Notes under the pieces: generated by a model
Seen by the model: only the letters and a program-made list of their open reading frames with translations
Told to the model about the DNA's origin: nothing
Databases searched by the model: none
Translations under genes and position numbers: made by a program
In this document: piece after piece, positions 35,041-47,000 of the stretch
Numbering within the stretch: position 1 is the stretch's first letter
Layout: every line of letters begins with the position of its first letter
From: Hymenoscyphus infarciens
Lineage: Eukaryota; Ascomycota; Leotiomycetes; Helotiales; Helotiaceae
NCBI GenBank assembly: GCA_001414345.1
Contig: LLCB01000093.1
Location: forward strand, 1-64,000
DNA: 64,000 nt
Reading direction: 5' to 3'

Positions 35041-36528
35041 TTATACCCTTACTACTCTACCCTCGAGATGGTCCAAGTATCCATATTCTGCAACGTCCCA
35101 ACTAGGCTTCCCCCCTTCTCTAATATATATGTGAAAACTGATCTCAATACCTACACTCTGGCAAGCAGTGAATTTTGGTTGCAGATTCGATGGGATTGGT
35201 TGTAGAAGTGGTGGTAAAGGCAAAAAATAGGCGTCAATCTCAGAGAGCCCTGGGACTTCCTTGATGACAAGGTTCTTTAAACACAATTTTCCAGCCAACT
35301 TGTGTTCTGCCAACTCTTCGATCCATCGCAACGGGATTGGGCTGTTGTGCAAGTCGGGCCGGTGCTCGAGGAACATTTTGCATTCCAAAGAGATAAACTT
35401 CAACTAAGGATTCGTCAGTCTATTAACTAAACTAAAGGTTTTTGCACTACTTACAGTCAGATGCTCTAGAGATTTCGGGAGTAATTTATGCAGACCCTCG
35501 TGGGGGGCTCTATACCGAACAATAGCATCAACATCAGGTAACAGCAACTCAGAACATATGACGAGATTCTTGAGTGCAATTAAACCGCTCAGATCCCACC
35601 TTGTACCATCTTGGAATTCGGATGATAGTATACTAGGAAGAAAAATCGTAACAAGTGTTTGCGAAACGGCTGTAATTAATGGTAAAACTTTCATGGGGTC
35701 CCTAAGAGCGTAATCACTTTCGAAATACTTTAAGCCCTTATATAGCGATATTATATTAGTGAGCCCCCCTTTTTTAAAATTATTAAGAATGATTGACTGG
35801 ACCACCGTGTTTGGAAATGGTCGTGGGGGTTCGGGATCGTCATTGTCGATCCTTTCTCCTAGATTTTGGAGTTCTAGGACGCGAACTTTCGAAAAGGACA
35901 GCAAGTCACATATTTGTAAATGCGCGACAGGGAGTTTTTTGTTAGGCACCTCAGATACATCCTCTAGCTCCATCAAAGTTCTTCAACAAGGGAGGTTGGA
36001 AGCAGCAATGAATGAAAGTACTCTGATGGGTGCTTTTATTCTCTGTAGTTTAGGAAACTTCGCCAGAAGATTTTGTAACCAAGGATAACTCTCGAGTTTG
36101 CTTGTTGAGTCGAAAACACGTAGACAACGTACAGATTTGCCGTACTTATCGAGAGAAGGAAAGTTTGGTGGGCATCTTACTTCGAGACGACAGGTCAGTT
36201 CGCTGTGGGGAAAGCTAACGCCATGAATCTCCAGTATGATCCTTGTAAGCCAAAGGTAACCATCTTCTCCGTCTGTCACCAGAGTCGTCTTCGTTTGGGT
36301 CGTTCCAGTCTGTAAACTCTTCTGAGTAAAATGACCGAGTTCGAGGAATAAGTCTTCGTACAGGAACGGCATGACAATGTTGTGGAGAGTGCAGCGCAAG
36401 GCTCTATGCCATTTTGTAGTCTATTTCCTTGATCCACATCCGAGGTACCTCCCGGACTACCAGTTGACCGCTAAGCACGAGGCGACAACCCTCTGCACCA
36501 ATTCGGTGGGAAGTTTCTGAATCAGCAT
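35041..36528 (-). pseudogene. Broken paralogue of the F-box/LRR gene
   Basis: It aligns along its length with the gene at 32686-34317, including a matching last intron (GTAAGT just after the LEHLT codons) and C-terminal exon. It begins at ATG 36528 (MLIQKLPTELVQRVV) and then hits a stop and frame change within the F-box (about 36395-36470). Beyond that, LRCTLHNIVMPFLYED resumes in another frame. A second in-frame TGA at 35983-35985 sits where the intact copy reads through (NLPC-stop-RTLMEL against SFLSRDTLKEL). Downstream LRR-like sequence remains open to 35041. An extra intron might hide the first lesion, but not easily the second. It is most likely a decaying duplicate. Confidence 0.75.
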
Positions 36529-38426
36529 TTTCGCTGCTAGCGTTGTAAGATCTTTGGCGCCGTGCTGAAGTGGTTGAGTAAGTAGGACTCATGCGTACAG
36601 TTGCTGTTGAATGTACGAGTTAGAAGCCGACCAATGCAACTGTGATAAGCAAGTATCTAAAGTGGTCGAATTTCGGGTCCCAGTAAAGAATGTTGTTTGC
36701 GACAAGGCGGAAAGCAGTCTAAAACCGCTTAAAGCCTAGAAGGCGGCTCTACTTTCGCTTAATATCTAGAAGGTAGGTAGAAAAGAGGGTCTAGGTTACT
36801 AATTTCGCTTAATATCTAGAAGGCGGGTAGAAAAGAGGGTCTAGGTCCTAATTAGGGGGTTGCCTTCCTAATCCTACTCTAGCCTAGCCTCCTTTTTTTA
36901 TCTACATAGCTACTCCTATCCTATTTTTAGAACTTTCCTAGCTACTCCTATCCTAGTTAGAGTACCTAGCCTACTAAACTTAGCCTAGTCTTAATCCTAA
37001 TCTAGCCTAGTCTCTCTTATCCTTATCTAGGTAAGTAGCCTATTCTATTCTAAGTACTAGGCTAACTAAGGCGGAGAAAGCTAAAACACTGTCTATAATT
37101 AGAAACTATAGTTAGTTTTAGAGCCTATTTAGCTTATATAAATTATTTAAATAGATATATAGATATTTAACAATATATTCTAAATAGTAATCTCGTATAA
37201 GTTAGTATATATCCCTCTTTATTTCTAAATATATATAAAGATTATTTAGCTTATAGTATATATATTAGTATATATCCTAGTAGTAAGTTATATTAAGTAC
37301 TAGTATTAGGTATAGATAAAAGATATATATAAACTTTTAAAGATTTATATCTCTAGAGATCTAAATCTTTTTTTAGTAGTATATATCCTATTTATATATA
37401 TACTAAGATATACGAGGTTAAACGAGGGTTTTATATCACTTTTAAATATATATGTCAAATACTAGTATATAGATAGAATTAGTATATATATATATATATA
37501 TATTACCTCCTGATTTTTAGTAGTATATATCCTAGATATATACGAGCTAAATAGGCTCTTAAGATCTTAAGACAAAGCTAGAACTACGATAGTTTAACTA
37601 ATTCTCTATATTATTTATAGTTACTATTAAGTATATACTTAGATAGATAATAGCTTATTACTATTATTACTTATATTAGCTTTGTAAATTTAAAAAATCA
37701 AAACCTAATTCGTAATATTTTATATCTTATAAAGAAAAAGAGACTTAGAGAATAGTAGATTATTATTAATATATTTTAATAAAGAACTATTAACGTAGTT
37801 ATTAAAGTATATTTAACTCTAAGAACTCTTAAACTATAGATAGTTATAGTTTATTATATAATTATATCTTTTTAGCTTTAAAATACTAAAAATAAGCTTC
37901 TTTTCTATTTTGTTTTTTATATTATCTTTAGATAATTATAGAGTTTCTCTTACTTTAAATTTAATAAAGAAGTTTATATCTTTATAAGTTATACTAGATA
38001 TACTAATAATTTATTAATAATAGGTTTAGGTTTACTTTATGCTTCTATTCTAGATTCTAAATATTCTAGAAGTAAAACTTTTTATTATATTCTATTTCTA
38101 GTATTTTATACTTACTTACGAAGTATAGTCTAGCAGCCGCACTACAAAATATAATAGTTCATTTTAAAACATTGCATATTATTAGGCACGCGAAGCACGC
38201 AATGTAATATTATTCCTTCGCTTGAATAAGCATGCGCAGTGGATAAAACCAAGCGGAAAGTTTATCGCATGCTTACGCATACGCTTATAGCATACCAGAA
38301 CCCAGCAAGGAAAGCCTGAAATCGGCAGAAGCAATATTCATAAAGATATACGATCATTAAAGATCCCTTAATACCGGGAATCGCTCATTATAAGCCAGAC
38401 TACACACCATGTTACTCTGTTCAACC
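36529..38426. other. RIP-like AT-rich block
   Basis: After a short ordinary stretch, 36850-38150 is TA-rich, filled with stops in all frames and dominated by CTAG/TATA wording. CCTAGCCTA-type segments recur near 36890-37040. TAGTAGTATATATCC recurs at about 37374 and 37529. No transposase motif could be read. The last 250 bases (about 38150-38400) return to ordinary composition with GCATGC-containing inverted segments. Confidence 0.5.
36753..36852. repeat. 50-bp tandem duplication
   Basis: Two nearly identical adjacent copies of a 50-base unit (36753-36802 and 36803-36852) begin TTTCGCTTAATATCTAG and contain GTAGAAAAGAGGGTCTAGG. A partial, more diverged copy precedes them (about 36726-36752). 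They sit at the edge of the AT-rich block. Confidence 0.85.
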
Positions 38427-39583
38427 CTACCTATACCTTTCATCATCTAACAAACTCGACCCCCACTCCAAACCCCCTTGCTCGCGATCCTTAATCCCCC
38501 TCTTAGGGGCCATCAACACCTCCAACTGATCCTCAACCGTAACCCAAGCTTTCTTCCTCTTTTGAAGCGCCGCATGAGCAATCGCCCCCTTCCACTCGCG
38601 AAACCACTCATCTTCACTTTGGACAGCACATTTCCTTCCTGGTTCGCCCCGAGGAACATTTGCAAATGGCCAAACACTCTTTACCACTTCGTATTTATGG
38701 GGTCCAGAGAAGACCTTTGAGATACTAGAAATGAAACGGGGTCTTTTATCTTCTGGACAGATGAGAACTTTGGTATGAGTAGCAGGGAACGCGACGGTGA
38801 CACGACCAGTGTAGCCTATGCTGCGGAATAGGAGGTAGAGATTGTTTTCCAGGTGGGTTGTGTCCCAGTTTATGATGCAGCGTTCGAGGACAAATCTGTT
38901 TTTTTTTAGTATATATCACAAAACAACAACATTGGATAAGTTCAAGATACATACTCCTTAGCCATACTATCATCCTCACAAAAACACCTTACCCAACTCT
39001 CCACCCCCTCCAAAGCAGGTTCAACACTCTTCTTACTCCTCCCCCTCCACCCCACTTCCCCCTGCGGCATCGTATGGATATAATTCATCCTCTCCTTCTC
39101 ACCATCCGGAACAAGAAGTCTCATCATATTGCATCGCAAATAAAAGTCCACACTTTCAGTGCCATTACTCTTTCCCACAATCCTGATCTCCGGTTTTGGG
39201 GGAATGGAAGAAAGACGTTGGATGAGATTTAATAGGGATGTTCTCTCTGTATTTAATTGGCGGTCATTTGAGGTTATGATTGTTTGGTTTTCTGAGAGGG
39301 TGAATGATTGAGGGTTGTAGAGACGGTAGTCTAGTTTTGGGATACCTGGGGTGATCTGTGGGGGTTGTTGTTGGGGTGAGGATAGTTGTGATTGGAGTGT
39401 TGGTGGATTTGAGGGTGCTGGGGTTGCTGGGCCCGAGTAAGGAGGAGGGTTGTGTAAGATCTCATCTTGTTGTATTGGCCGTTGGTTAGATGACGATGCC
39501 TCGGGTTGTGTATTGCTGATTGAGTGTGTGTGGCTTGACGATGAAGCTCCTTTTTCAGGCGGTGGGGAGGCGAGGGTTGCCAT
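38427..39583 (-). CDS. Conserved fungal protein of unknown function, 365 aa
   Basis: Two exons, 39583-38955 and 38895-38427, are joined by a 59-base intron (GTATGT...AACAG, phase 2) to give 365 aa. The ATG at 39583 was chosen; the frame extends upstream only via TTG. The first ~90 residues are Ser/Pro/Gln-rich and probably disordered (NPPPYSGPATPAPSNPPTL). The rest looks folded: NTERTSLLNLIQRLSSIPPKPEIRIVG, then a stretch with WVRCFCEDDSMAKEF, NWDTTHLENNLYLLFRSIGY and RKKAWVTVEDQLEVLM. I do not recognise a named domain, signal peptide or membrane span. It lies 3' of ENP1 on the same strand, ~290 bases away, which says little about function. Confidence 0.7.
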
Positions 39584-39876
39584 TGAAGCGCTGCTCAATA
39601 TCAAAATTGTTCTATTTTTTGTTTGTTTAAAGAGACAATATAATTGTGAGCTCGGATGCTAGACTCTCAATATATATCGGAAGCAGCGAGGTATGTTCCT
39701 GACCGAACATCCAAGTGTGGCGCAGTACGTCGAAGTTGGACGCCGCTGACATGGAGGCGCAATTGCTGCCTATTTTTTGCTGGCCAAACATGATAGCTTT
39801 CACAGCAAGATATACGCAATGGAGCGAGTACAAATCTTCTTGGTACTGTATTTTGTTCTTCGCATTCTTCCAACAA

Positions 39877-41372
39877 TTAATCTACTAACATGGTATCATC
39901 TCCAAATTCGGGTCCCGCGGGCTCAATAGCCACTCCCCTGCCTCTCCCCTCCAAAAGTTCTCTCCTGACTTCCGGACCGATCGCTGAATGTCCCTTTGTC
40001 AAGAGCAGATCCAGTAAAGCTTCCCTCTGGTCTTCCGTGATATCATTTCGATATCTCTGTGCAAATGCTAATAAACACTGATGCCAAATGACAGGAAGTT
40101 TGGAGTCTTTCGCTGCCGCTGCACCTGATAATCCCTCCATTGCATCCTCGAGTCGTACATTTGCTGGATCATTGGATCGAAATCGCAAAAAGTGGAAAAC
40201 CAAAGAATCGATAACTTGAAATGGCAACGCATATTTCTTTTCGAGAAGCGCCTTGATGAAGATGTTTGTTGCACCGCCACCTTCGGTTCCAGCTGAGGAC
40301 TCTTGTGCCGCAATATCGCAGAGTCCCTTGATTGCAGCGGCCGAGTGTAGAACGGGCACGGACACTCGGACCAAAACTCCAGAAATGATGTGCGCCTCTC
40401 TCAATGTGCAAGTACCACTTCCGACCAAGGGGAAAAGAAACCCTTTAAACCACGCAGCTGGTTTGTACAAACCCTTTTTCAACGCATTGAACAAATGTAC
40501 GTTCAACTTTTTCGTTTCGAATATATCCTCCCGGACGCGCTCTAAAAGCACCATTTCCATAAATCTTTGGGCTGTCTGTGGTGTACTTGACACGAATATT
40601 TTGGTTGCTTCGTAACAGGCGTTGGCAGTCCATTTATCGGGTTGGGTAATTTCGAGGATATCTTCCCAATGAGGAATGGTTGGTAGGATTTTAAAAGGTT
40701 TTGGGAGCTTGCCCGACTTGTACCGCGAAAGAATGAGGCCAATTCTGCGAATTTTGTTAGCAACTGATCTGGAATGAGGTGCAATTCACCGGCTTACTTT
40801 GTATAAACTTCCACAACCTTTCCAGGTATTTCAACATCATCGACTGGCCCAGGTATATTCCGCGACCCATCTCCTTGTCCGGCCTCGTGTGCAGCAATCT
40901 TTTCCATAATCAAATCGGCCAAATTGGTCCCCTGGCCTTCCTCTCTATCATCAGCCTCACCACCCCAGCCCTGTCGCAGTAATGGATCCTCTTCCGTTGG
41001 AAAGAATTTACTGAAAGTCGCAAGGTCGTCTGGCGCAAGCTCTACCTCCTCCACTTCCTCGTCCTCATCCCCCCACGCCTCGGCATCTTCGAATGGCTCC
41101 TCCTCGTCGTCCTCAAACCTCGATTCGAAATCAAAAGCGGTGTTTGGTTTTTCTACTCTGTTCTCGCCTTCTGCCTCATCTGCCAACTCCTGTCCAATTT
41201 TCAGAATCTTCCGAGAAGCCTTAGAGTCCACGAATTGTTCTCCCTCCTCTTGGTGTCTCGACTTTCGCTTTCCGGGCTTGTTTTTTAGGATTCCTGTCGC
41301 CGAAATGTCGTCTTCCAGTGGATTATGCCTCCGCGCTTGACGCGCCGCAATGGGAGTGGTAGCTTTGGGCAT
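39877..41372 (-). CDS. Bystin/Enp1, 40S ribosome assembly factor
   Basis: Two exons, 41372-40798 and 40744-39877, are joined by a 53-base intron (GTAAGC...CGCAG, phase 2) to give 480 aa. The N-terminal ~190 residues are charged with a strongly acidic centre (EDAEAWGDEDEEVEEVEL) and TFSKFFPTEEDP. The bystin domain begins near the exon junction (RYKSGKLPKPFKILPTIPHWEDIL) and includes WTANACYEATKIFVSS, NALKKGLYKPAAWFKGFLFPL, LREAHIISGVLVRVSVPVLHSAAA and a PVIWHQCLLAFAQRY block. Enp1 is an essential nucleolar/late pre-40S factor required for 18S rRNA maturation and subunit export. It starts 294 bases from the divergent FAD oxidase gene. The match is essentially full length. Confidence 0.95.
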
Positions 41373-41666
41373 TGTGATGTTGGGATGTGGGGTAGGTACA
41401 AGTAGTGATTTTCCAACGATAAAGATTCGAGAAAAAAAGTTACTGATACGTGCGATGGCGCTAAGATAGTAATGCCGTGTTATGTCACGTGCCCATACCT
41501 CACCTACCTATGAGTATTGTCCGTGCGGGGTATCCCTCACTCTTTGCTTCACGTCCTCATCGAATGTTCAACTTTGATTTACTTAGCTCCTGCAGCCGTC
41601 CAGCTTAGTGTATTACTCCTCCAACTTTCTATAAGACCCCATCTCGTTGTGCAAAAGTTCAACATC

Positions 41667-43041
41667 ATGACAGCACCTGGGAATATCTCCTATCTCATTG
41701 TTGGAGGAGGTGTTTTCGGTGCCAGTACAGCCTACCATCTTTCCGAAACACACCCCGAGTCGTCAATTGTCCTCATTGATCGATCTATATCGTACCCGTG
41801 TCCTTTGGCGGCTTCTCATGATTTCAACAAGATCATTCGCGCTGATTACGGCAATCCATTCTACTGCGAGCTTGCTTTGGAAGCACGAGAAGCGTGGAAA
41901 TCCGAGCCGCTGTATCAACCATTTTACCACGAAAGCGGTATGATAAATATGGATAATACCGGTCTCGGCCGTAGGATCTTGAAGAACTATGAGACACTGG
42001 GTGTCGATCCTGGAGCTTCCCTCCTGACCCCCGATGAGATGAAAGTCAGATATGATGGATTGTTTGCAGACACTGACTATCAGGGCGTTGAAGAGATATA
42101 TTTGAATCCTTCCAGCGGATGGGCGGAAGCCACTCTCGCTCTCCGAGCGGTTATTCGGGCAAGTATCGCCAATGGCGTGGAGTACCGGCAGGGCGATGTC
42201 AAGAGTCTGAGTTTTGATGAGAGTGAGAGTTGCAATGGAGTCACCTTTCAAGATGGTCACCTTTTGCAAGCAGAAAATGTTATTCTTTGTACTGGTGCTG
42301 GAACAGCAAAGTTACTTGCAAGAAGCGCACCGGATCGCGAAAACCTCCAGGCTGGCAATAGAATAACCGCTGCCGCAGTTGTCACTGGCATCGTGAAACT
42401 TAACTCGGAGCAAAGGAAAAGGTTTTTGAGGTGCCCTGTTTTCGTCCACGCGATAGACTGCGTTTTAGGTACTGTATCCACCATAACTTTCATTTCCCGC
42501 TGAAAGATATATAGGCGAGGTGCTTCCCCCTACCCACGATGGACTTCTAAAATTTTGCGTGGATGTCAGTTTTAAGAACACATCTTTGGACGCATCCCTC
42601 GGTCATGAAATTTCCGCACCGCCCGATTCCTCGCACCAAGATCAACATAATGTCCCTGAGAGTCTTAAAAGGGAATGCCATCGGGTGATTAGAGGGATAT
42701 TTGGCAATGAGCTAGCTGGGTCACAATTTGATTCATTTAGAATATGTTGGTAAGTGGGGCTATCCAGACTAGGGTTTTCGTTCATGTGTAATAGGGACGG
42801 CATCACTCCAAACCAGGATTTTATTATATCAAACCATCCACATTGTCGAAACCTTCACCTCGCTACTGGGGGCTCTTTTCATGGCTGGAAATTCTTACCA
42901 ATCATCGGCAAATACGTCGTCCAAATGCTTGATGGCGGGCTAGAGGAGAGCCATCTAAAGAGATTTGCTTGGGATCGAGATCAAACTGGGAGTGCACATG
43001 AAAAAATTGTGCCGCAAAGAGAGCTAAGGGATTTGTGGTGA
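41667..43041 (+). CDS. FAD-dependent amine oxidase (fructosyl amino acid / sarcosine oxidase family)
   Basis: Three exons, 41667-42468, 42515-42749 and 42795-43041, encode 427 aa. Both introns are GT-AG, about 45 bases. The ATG at 41667 is the first in frame. The N-terminus carries a Rossmann fold for FAD (YLIVGGGVFGASTAYHL, GxGxxG at 13-18). C345 lies in RICWDGITPNQDF, the position where this family (MSOX, FAOX, pipecolate and saccharopine oxidases) attaches FAD covalently. The C-terminus has LATGGSFHGWKFLPIIGKYV, a wording typical of fungal fructosyl-amine oxidases. The enzyme would oxidise a secondary amine, releasing H2O2; exact substrate cannot be told. The C-terminus (LRDLW) is not an SKL-type peroxisomal signal. 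Confidence 0.88.
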
Positions 43042-43344
43042 TTTGCGTTCTGGGTATTTTGGAGGGAAAACTGTACTCCAGCTTATAACTCACTTCTTTA
43101 CGTCTTTGGACAGGACAGACTGGAGATCATATTTATTCGCTATGCAACAGGAAATGGTTCTCCTGGAATCCACCAAGCAAAGTACTAATTCGGAAACCCA
43201 CAACACTTTTCGCCCAAACAAAAGGCCCTTTCAGCACAAACCAGACTTCCCATATTTCCACCCACAAATTCTCCTTGACCATGCTTGAACGGGTTGGCGG
43301 AACCTTGGTTCATTCCTCTAGGATCTTTTGGTTCTGGGGGAGAT

Positions 43345-44082
43345 TCAAGAGTGGTCCTCTGATCGTTTTCGTTTCCCACCATCCTTCCACTCTTTCATCT
43401 TTGCACACACTATCGATTTGACCATAGTCTCAGCTTCTTTCCTTTTCTCCGCCGACTGCTTCTTGATGATGTTCTTGGCAACGTTTCGTTGGGCGAATTT
43501 CTTTGTTCGGGCATCACCCTTTTTATAGGTTCTGTGCTTGCGCTCCATCTCGAAGATCACTCCCTCGACTTCGAAATCAAATTTGCGTTGGTCGCACAAC
43601 TTCAAGTGGTGTATAACCGTATCGATCCGGGCTTGGCCTCGAACCTCAACCACCCTGTCATTATACCGATTTTTCTCTCGTTGCTCGTCTGTGAGATTTG
43701 GATTCTTTGTCCTCCCTTTCCCCTTTTGACCCGCCGCTCCTCGCTCAACAAACTCGATGGAACTTGTCAATTTTCGTAGAGCTTTCAATTTTCTGATCAA
43801 TCCGTCCACATCGGGTTCGGGGTTTTCGTCATCGAGCTCGTTGTCGCTTTCGTCTCCGCCAAATGAAAATTTTGTTCCCTTGAGGATCATCTCAACATCC
43901 GTCCAGCCAATTGCCAATTCCTTCTTGATGCCACCAGAGTTGACCGCAACCTCATCATTTGGCTTTTCTTGCTTTTGCTTTGGGGATGTGGTATCGTCCA
44001 TGTTCTCGCTTACGGGGTAGTCCTTCTGTGGGCTGATGGTGTCGCCGCCAGACCACTCGTCATCATAGCTGTGGTGTCCCAT
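43345..44082 (-). CDS. Lysine-rich protein of unknown function, 245 aa
   Basis: This is a single uninterrupted frame of 245 codons starting at ATG 44082. The N-terminal half is acidic and Ser/Gly-rich (SFGGDESDNELDDENPEPDVDGL). The C-terminal half is strongly basic and helical-looking (ERKHRTYKKGDARTKKFAQRN, KKQSAEKRKEAETM). It ends GGKRKRSEDHS, a possible nuclear localisation signal. I recognise no domain. It lies tail-to-tail with the FAD oxidase, ~300 bases away. The composition suggests a nuclear or nucleic-acid-associated protein, but that is inference only. Confidence 0.6.
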   Translation of the reverse strand: MGHHSYDDEWSGGDTISPQKDYPVSENMDDTTSPKQKQEKPNDEVAVNSGGIKKELAIGWTDVEMILKGTKFSFGGDESDNELDDENPEPDVDGLIRKLKALRKLTSSIEFVERGAAGQKGKGRTKNPNLTDEQREKNRYNDRVVEVRGQARIDTVIHHLKLCDQRKFDFEVEGVIFEMERKHRTYKKGDARTKKFAQRNVAKNIIKKQSAEKRKEAETMVKSIVCAKMKEWKDGGKRKRSEDHS

Positions 44083-47000
44083 GGTGATTGGATGCCACCA
44101 ACAAGTGCCGTTTCAATTTCTCGTTCTCGGTAGTCGTTCGTCTGTGTTTGCTTTTCTGTCTCCCGTTCTTCGTTCCGAATCGTTGACGTTGTTGGGTTTG
44201 TCGAAGTCCAGACCGGGAGCGCTGGAGACAGTCTAATATACCTGATCTTGGGCATCTCTGAAACTCACGGAATCATCTAGGTCCTTCTTGGAATTCTGGG
44301 CTGGAGGTGTCGATTTGGATCTTGAGAGTGACTTGGGAATTCTAGTTGCTTGTTGGTTTTGAGAGTCGAGTTTAGGTGCTTTAGGGAAGGTCCTTTCTTT
44401 AGGCTAATTATTGACTCGGGGGATCTGAGAGTTGCGAGAAAAGACATGTTGGGTTTGCTGCTTTGTTGGATGGGTGTTCGTCCTGGATCTCGAAGTTTTT
44501 TTTTTGACTTGATCTATGCGAAGATTTCGAGGGGAGTTGAGTTTTCTGGCTAAGAATGGCATATACAAGTAATAGCCGAAGTCCTTGGCCAATTGTCTTC
44601 AAAGGGAAGTCAAGTCTAGTTAATTGTCGAAATCAAGTCCAGGAATTTTCCACCCATTCTGGAAATCTCTTCGTTGTGGGTGGACTTTCTCGGACTTGGT
44701 AAACTATTTCCCAATGTGGGCTAGAAGCATGCAGTGTTTTCGTTTCTATTGTCAGTCATCGATTTTTCATTGATGGTATGTGGCTGGGGAGTTCGCTGCA
44801 CTTTCATGAAGGAAATTGGATGACTAGATCATGCGTGGGTTATGCAGAATGAAAGGTCCGAACAAAGATACATGCTTCGATGATGCTCTTGTATGGATTT
44901 GAAAGATGCGAAGATGCCAGATGTGCTTAAATGAACTATCTGTTACTACCCCTTGTTACTTTCAGTGGGCAACAGAGCAGATACTGTCCACCCAAACTTG
45001 TATGAAATCTATTACATCATACGTCCACAATCCTTCAAATTCCCTTTTCATCAACATTACCCAGCAAAGAAAGCTAACATGCAATCACTTTCCCCAAATA
45101 TATGTTCCAGACCCCTTTCTTTCCCATAGCTCATTTATTCTTGCCAAGTTTTTAGATTTTCAGTTTTCCAAAGAGGACAATTATCTGTTCTGGATGGTCA
45201 CAAGTTTTGATTTCAATTGTGAAGTGGGAATGTTTGCGGTAATCAATCCGCCGAGTATTTTTGACTCTAAAACTTGTGAACTTGGCCAATTCCGAGGGTT
45301 AGGGTCGTGGTGCCAAATGCAAGCTCACTTGCTTTTGCTTTTTTTTATTTTTCGGTTGTGTTTTAATCATTGTTTGGGGTGGGCTCACCCGTTTTGCAGT
45401 TGTGGGAAGTCGTGGTTATGATGAGAAGAAGATACTTAACTTGTGTAACACTTGACTCTCTTCGGTGCTTTGGTGGGCTCATTTTTTCAGGTACCAAATG
45501 AGTACCCAAGTCATGCAGGAGTCTCGGGGCCATCTTACGATTAATCGTGTCGCTCTTCTAACATTCGCTTCCCCTGTTTATTTCGGTGACATTCTCACAA
45601 GTTTTCAAGACTCTATAAATATCAGCTCTGTTATGCTTTCTTGACCACTTGACTAATTCTAGCTAACAATACACTGAATTCGCTATGGTCAACTGTCGTA
45701 GTTGGTTGAAATAATTCAAGTCTTCTAGAGAACCTAGGATATTCATACTAAATAAATCTTGCTCGGATGGGTAAGTAATAATCTGTCTATCTAAGCATTT
45801 GAAACTTTCTTTAGTAAACTTACTTGAACTAAAGGTTTTTACATAATTTAATTTAATAGCTTAACGTACTAGACTTGCTCCTTGATACTATGCTTGGTTA
45901 ATTCTATAACTGCTGAATGAAGCATACCAGTTCTCGGCTTTCTATTTTCAACTTCCAGTCACTCTGACTATACTATATACACACTTTTGTTTCCATCGAC
46001 CTTTAGTAAATAGAGAATCTTATATAGTCTAAGTTATCGCGCCTTTAATTTAAATAGTAGGACTATAACCTTAATAGTAAATTTATAATCTATATCAATT
46101 GCTACCAAGGATGGATTAAGCTTTATATATACGTAGGCGTACGTATACGTTAGATATATATCTTAATATATAGCTCTCTCTTACGTAGAGAAATCCCGTA
46201 GAGTTATATAGTCTATATACTCTCTTCTAGAACAGTTCTAGAACCGTTCTAGAGACTCTCCTAGAATAAATATCATGACTAGATAATTCGCTAAGCCACT
46301 GCTAATAATCTAAAATCAATCTATAGTTATATTTGAGAACGCTACTAAAAAGCGTCCTCGGACTGTCTTAAGAAACCCCTCTTTGCCTTTAAGGTTAGTC
46401 TCTGCCTATTGGGACAAGCGTTCTGCAGAATCGAGGGAGTGATGAGTTCAACTTTGAGCTGACAAAAAAAATAGAATAAAGAAGGAGATAACAAGACTGC
46501 TAACTATGCTTAATCCTCAAGCCATGGAAAACCGCGAAAAGGTCAGTAGTAAGCTGCGAGAATAACCTGTCTCAACGGCTCTCTTACTACATTCATAGCA
46601 AGAAATCTGAGAAAAATTGAAAGGGTAAGCGATCGAAAGACCGAGTCGTTTAACTGTGTGAGACTTCGTATTTATACAGTCTCCTAGAGCTCTTGGAAAT
46701 GCGCGAGGCTGAGGAATGCTTTTAAACAGATAGAACGAAGGCCGTGAAGTTCTGGAGAAAAGTGGGAAGAGCGACCTTGAGCCTAGAAGAGGTCAAGACG
46801 CGAGCGCCGAGATTTCCTCGGGGCAAGAACGACTGTGAAACTCGACCCTTCCCGTCGACTTGAAGACACTGACGACTAACAGGAGGGGCGAGACCCGAGG
46901 TCGCTCCCTCCTTCGACCTCAGCACCTCGTAGCCGACCAAGACTCGCTCCAATTCCTAAGAGCGGGCAACGTATCATGGTATGGATATTAAGTAAGAGAC

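Noticed and set aside
35983..35985. TGA as a readthrough or selenocysteine codon in the second F-box copy
   Set aside because: The copy also has a stop and frame change in its F-box, so decay is simpler; fungi of this group are not known to use selenocysteine.
36850..38150. AT-rich block as a centromere or replication origin
   Set aside because: The texture (TpA-rich, CTAG-rich, stop-filled) is the same as in the recognisable transposon relics, so RIP-degraded repeats explain it better.
44906..45421. 171-codon frame on plus
   Set aside because: No recognisable domain, irregular composition, and no supporting splice structure or neighbour; most likely chance.
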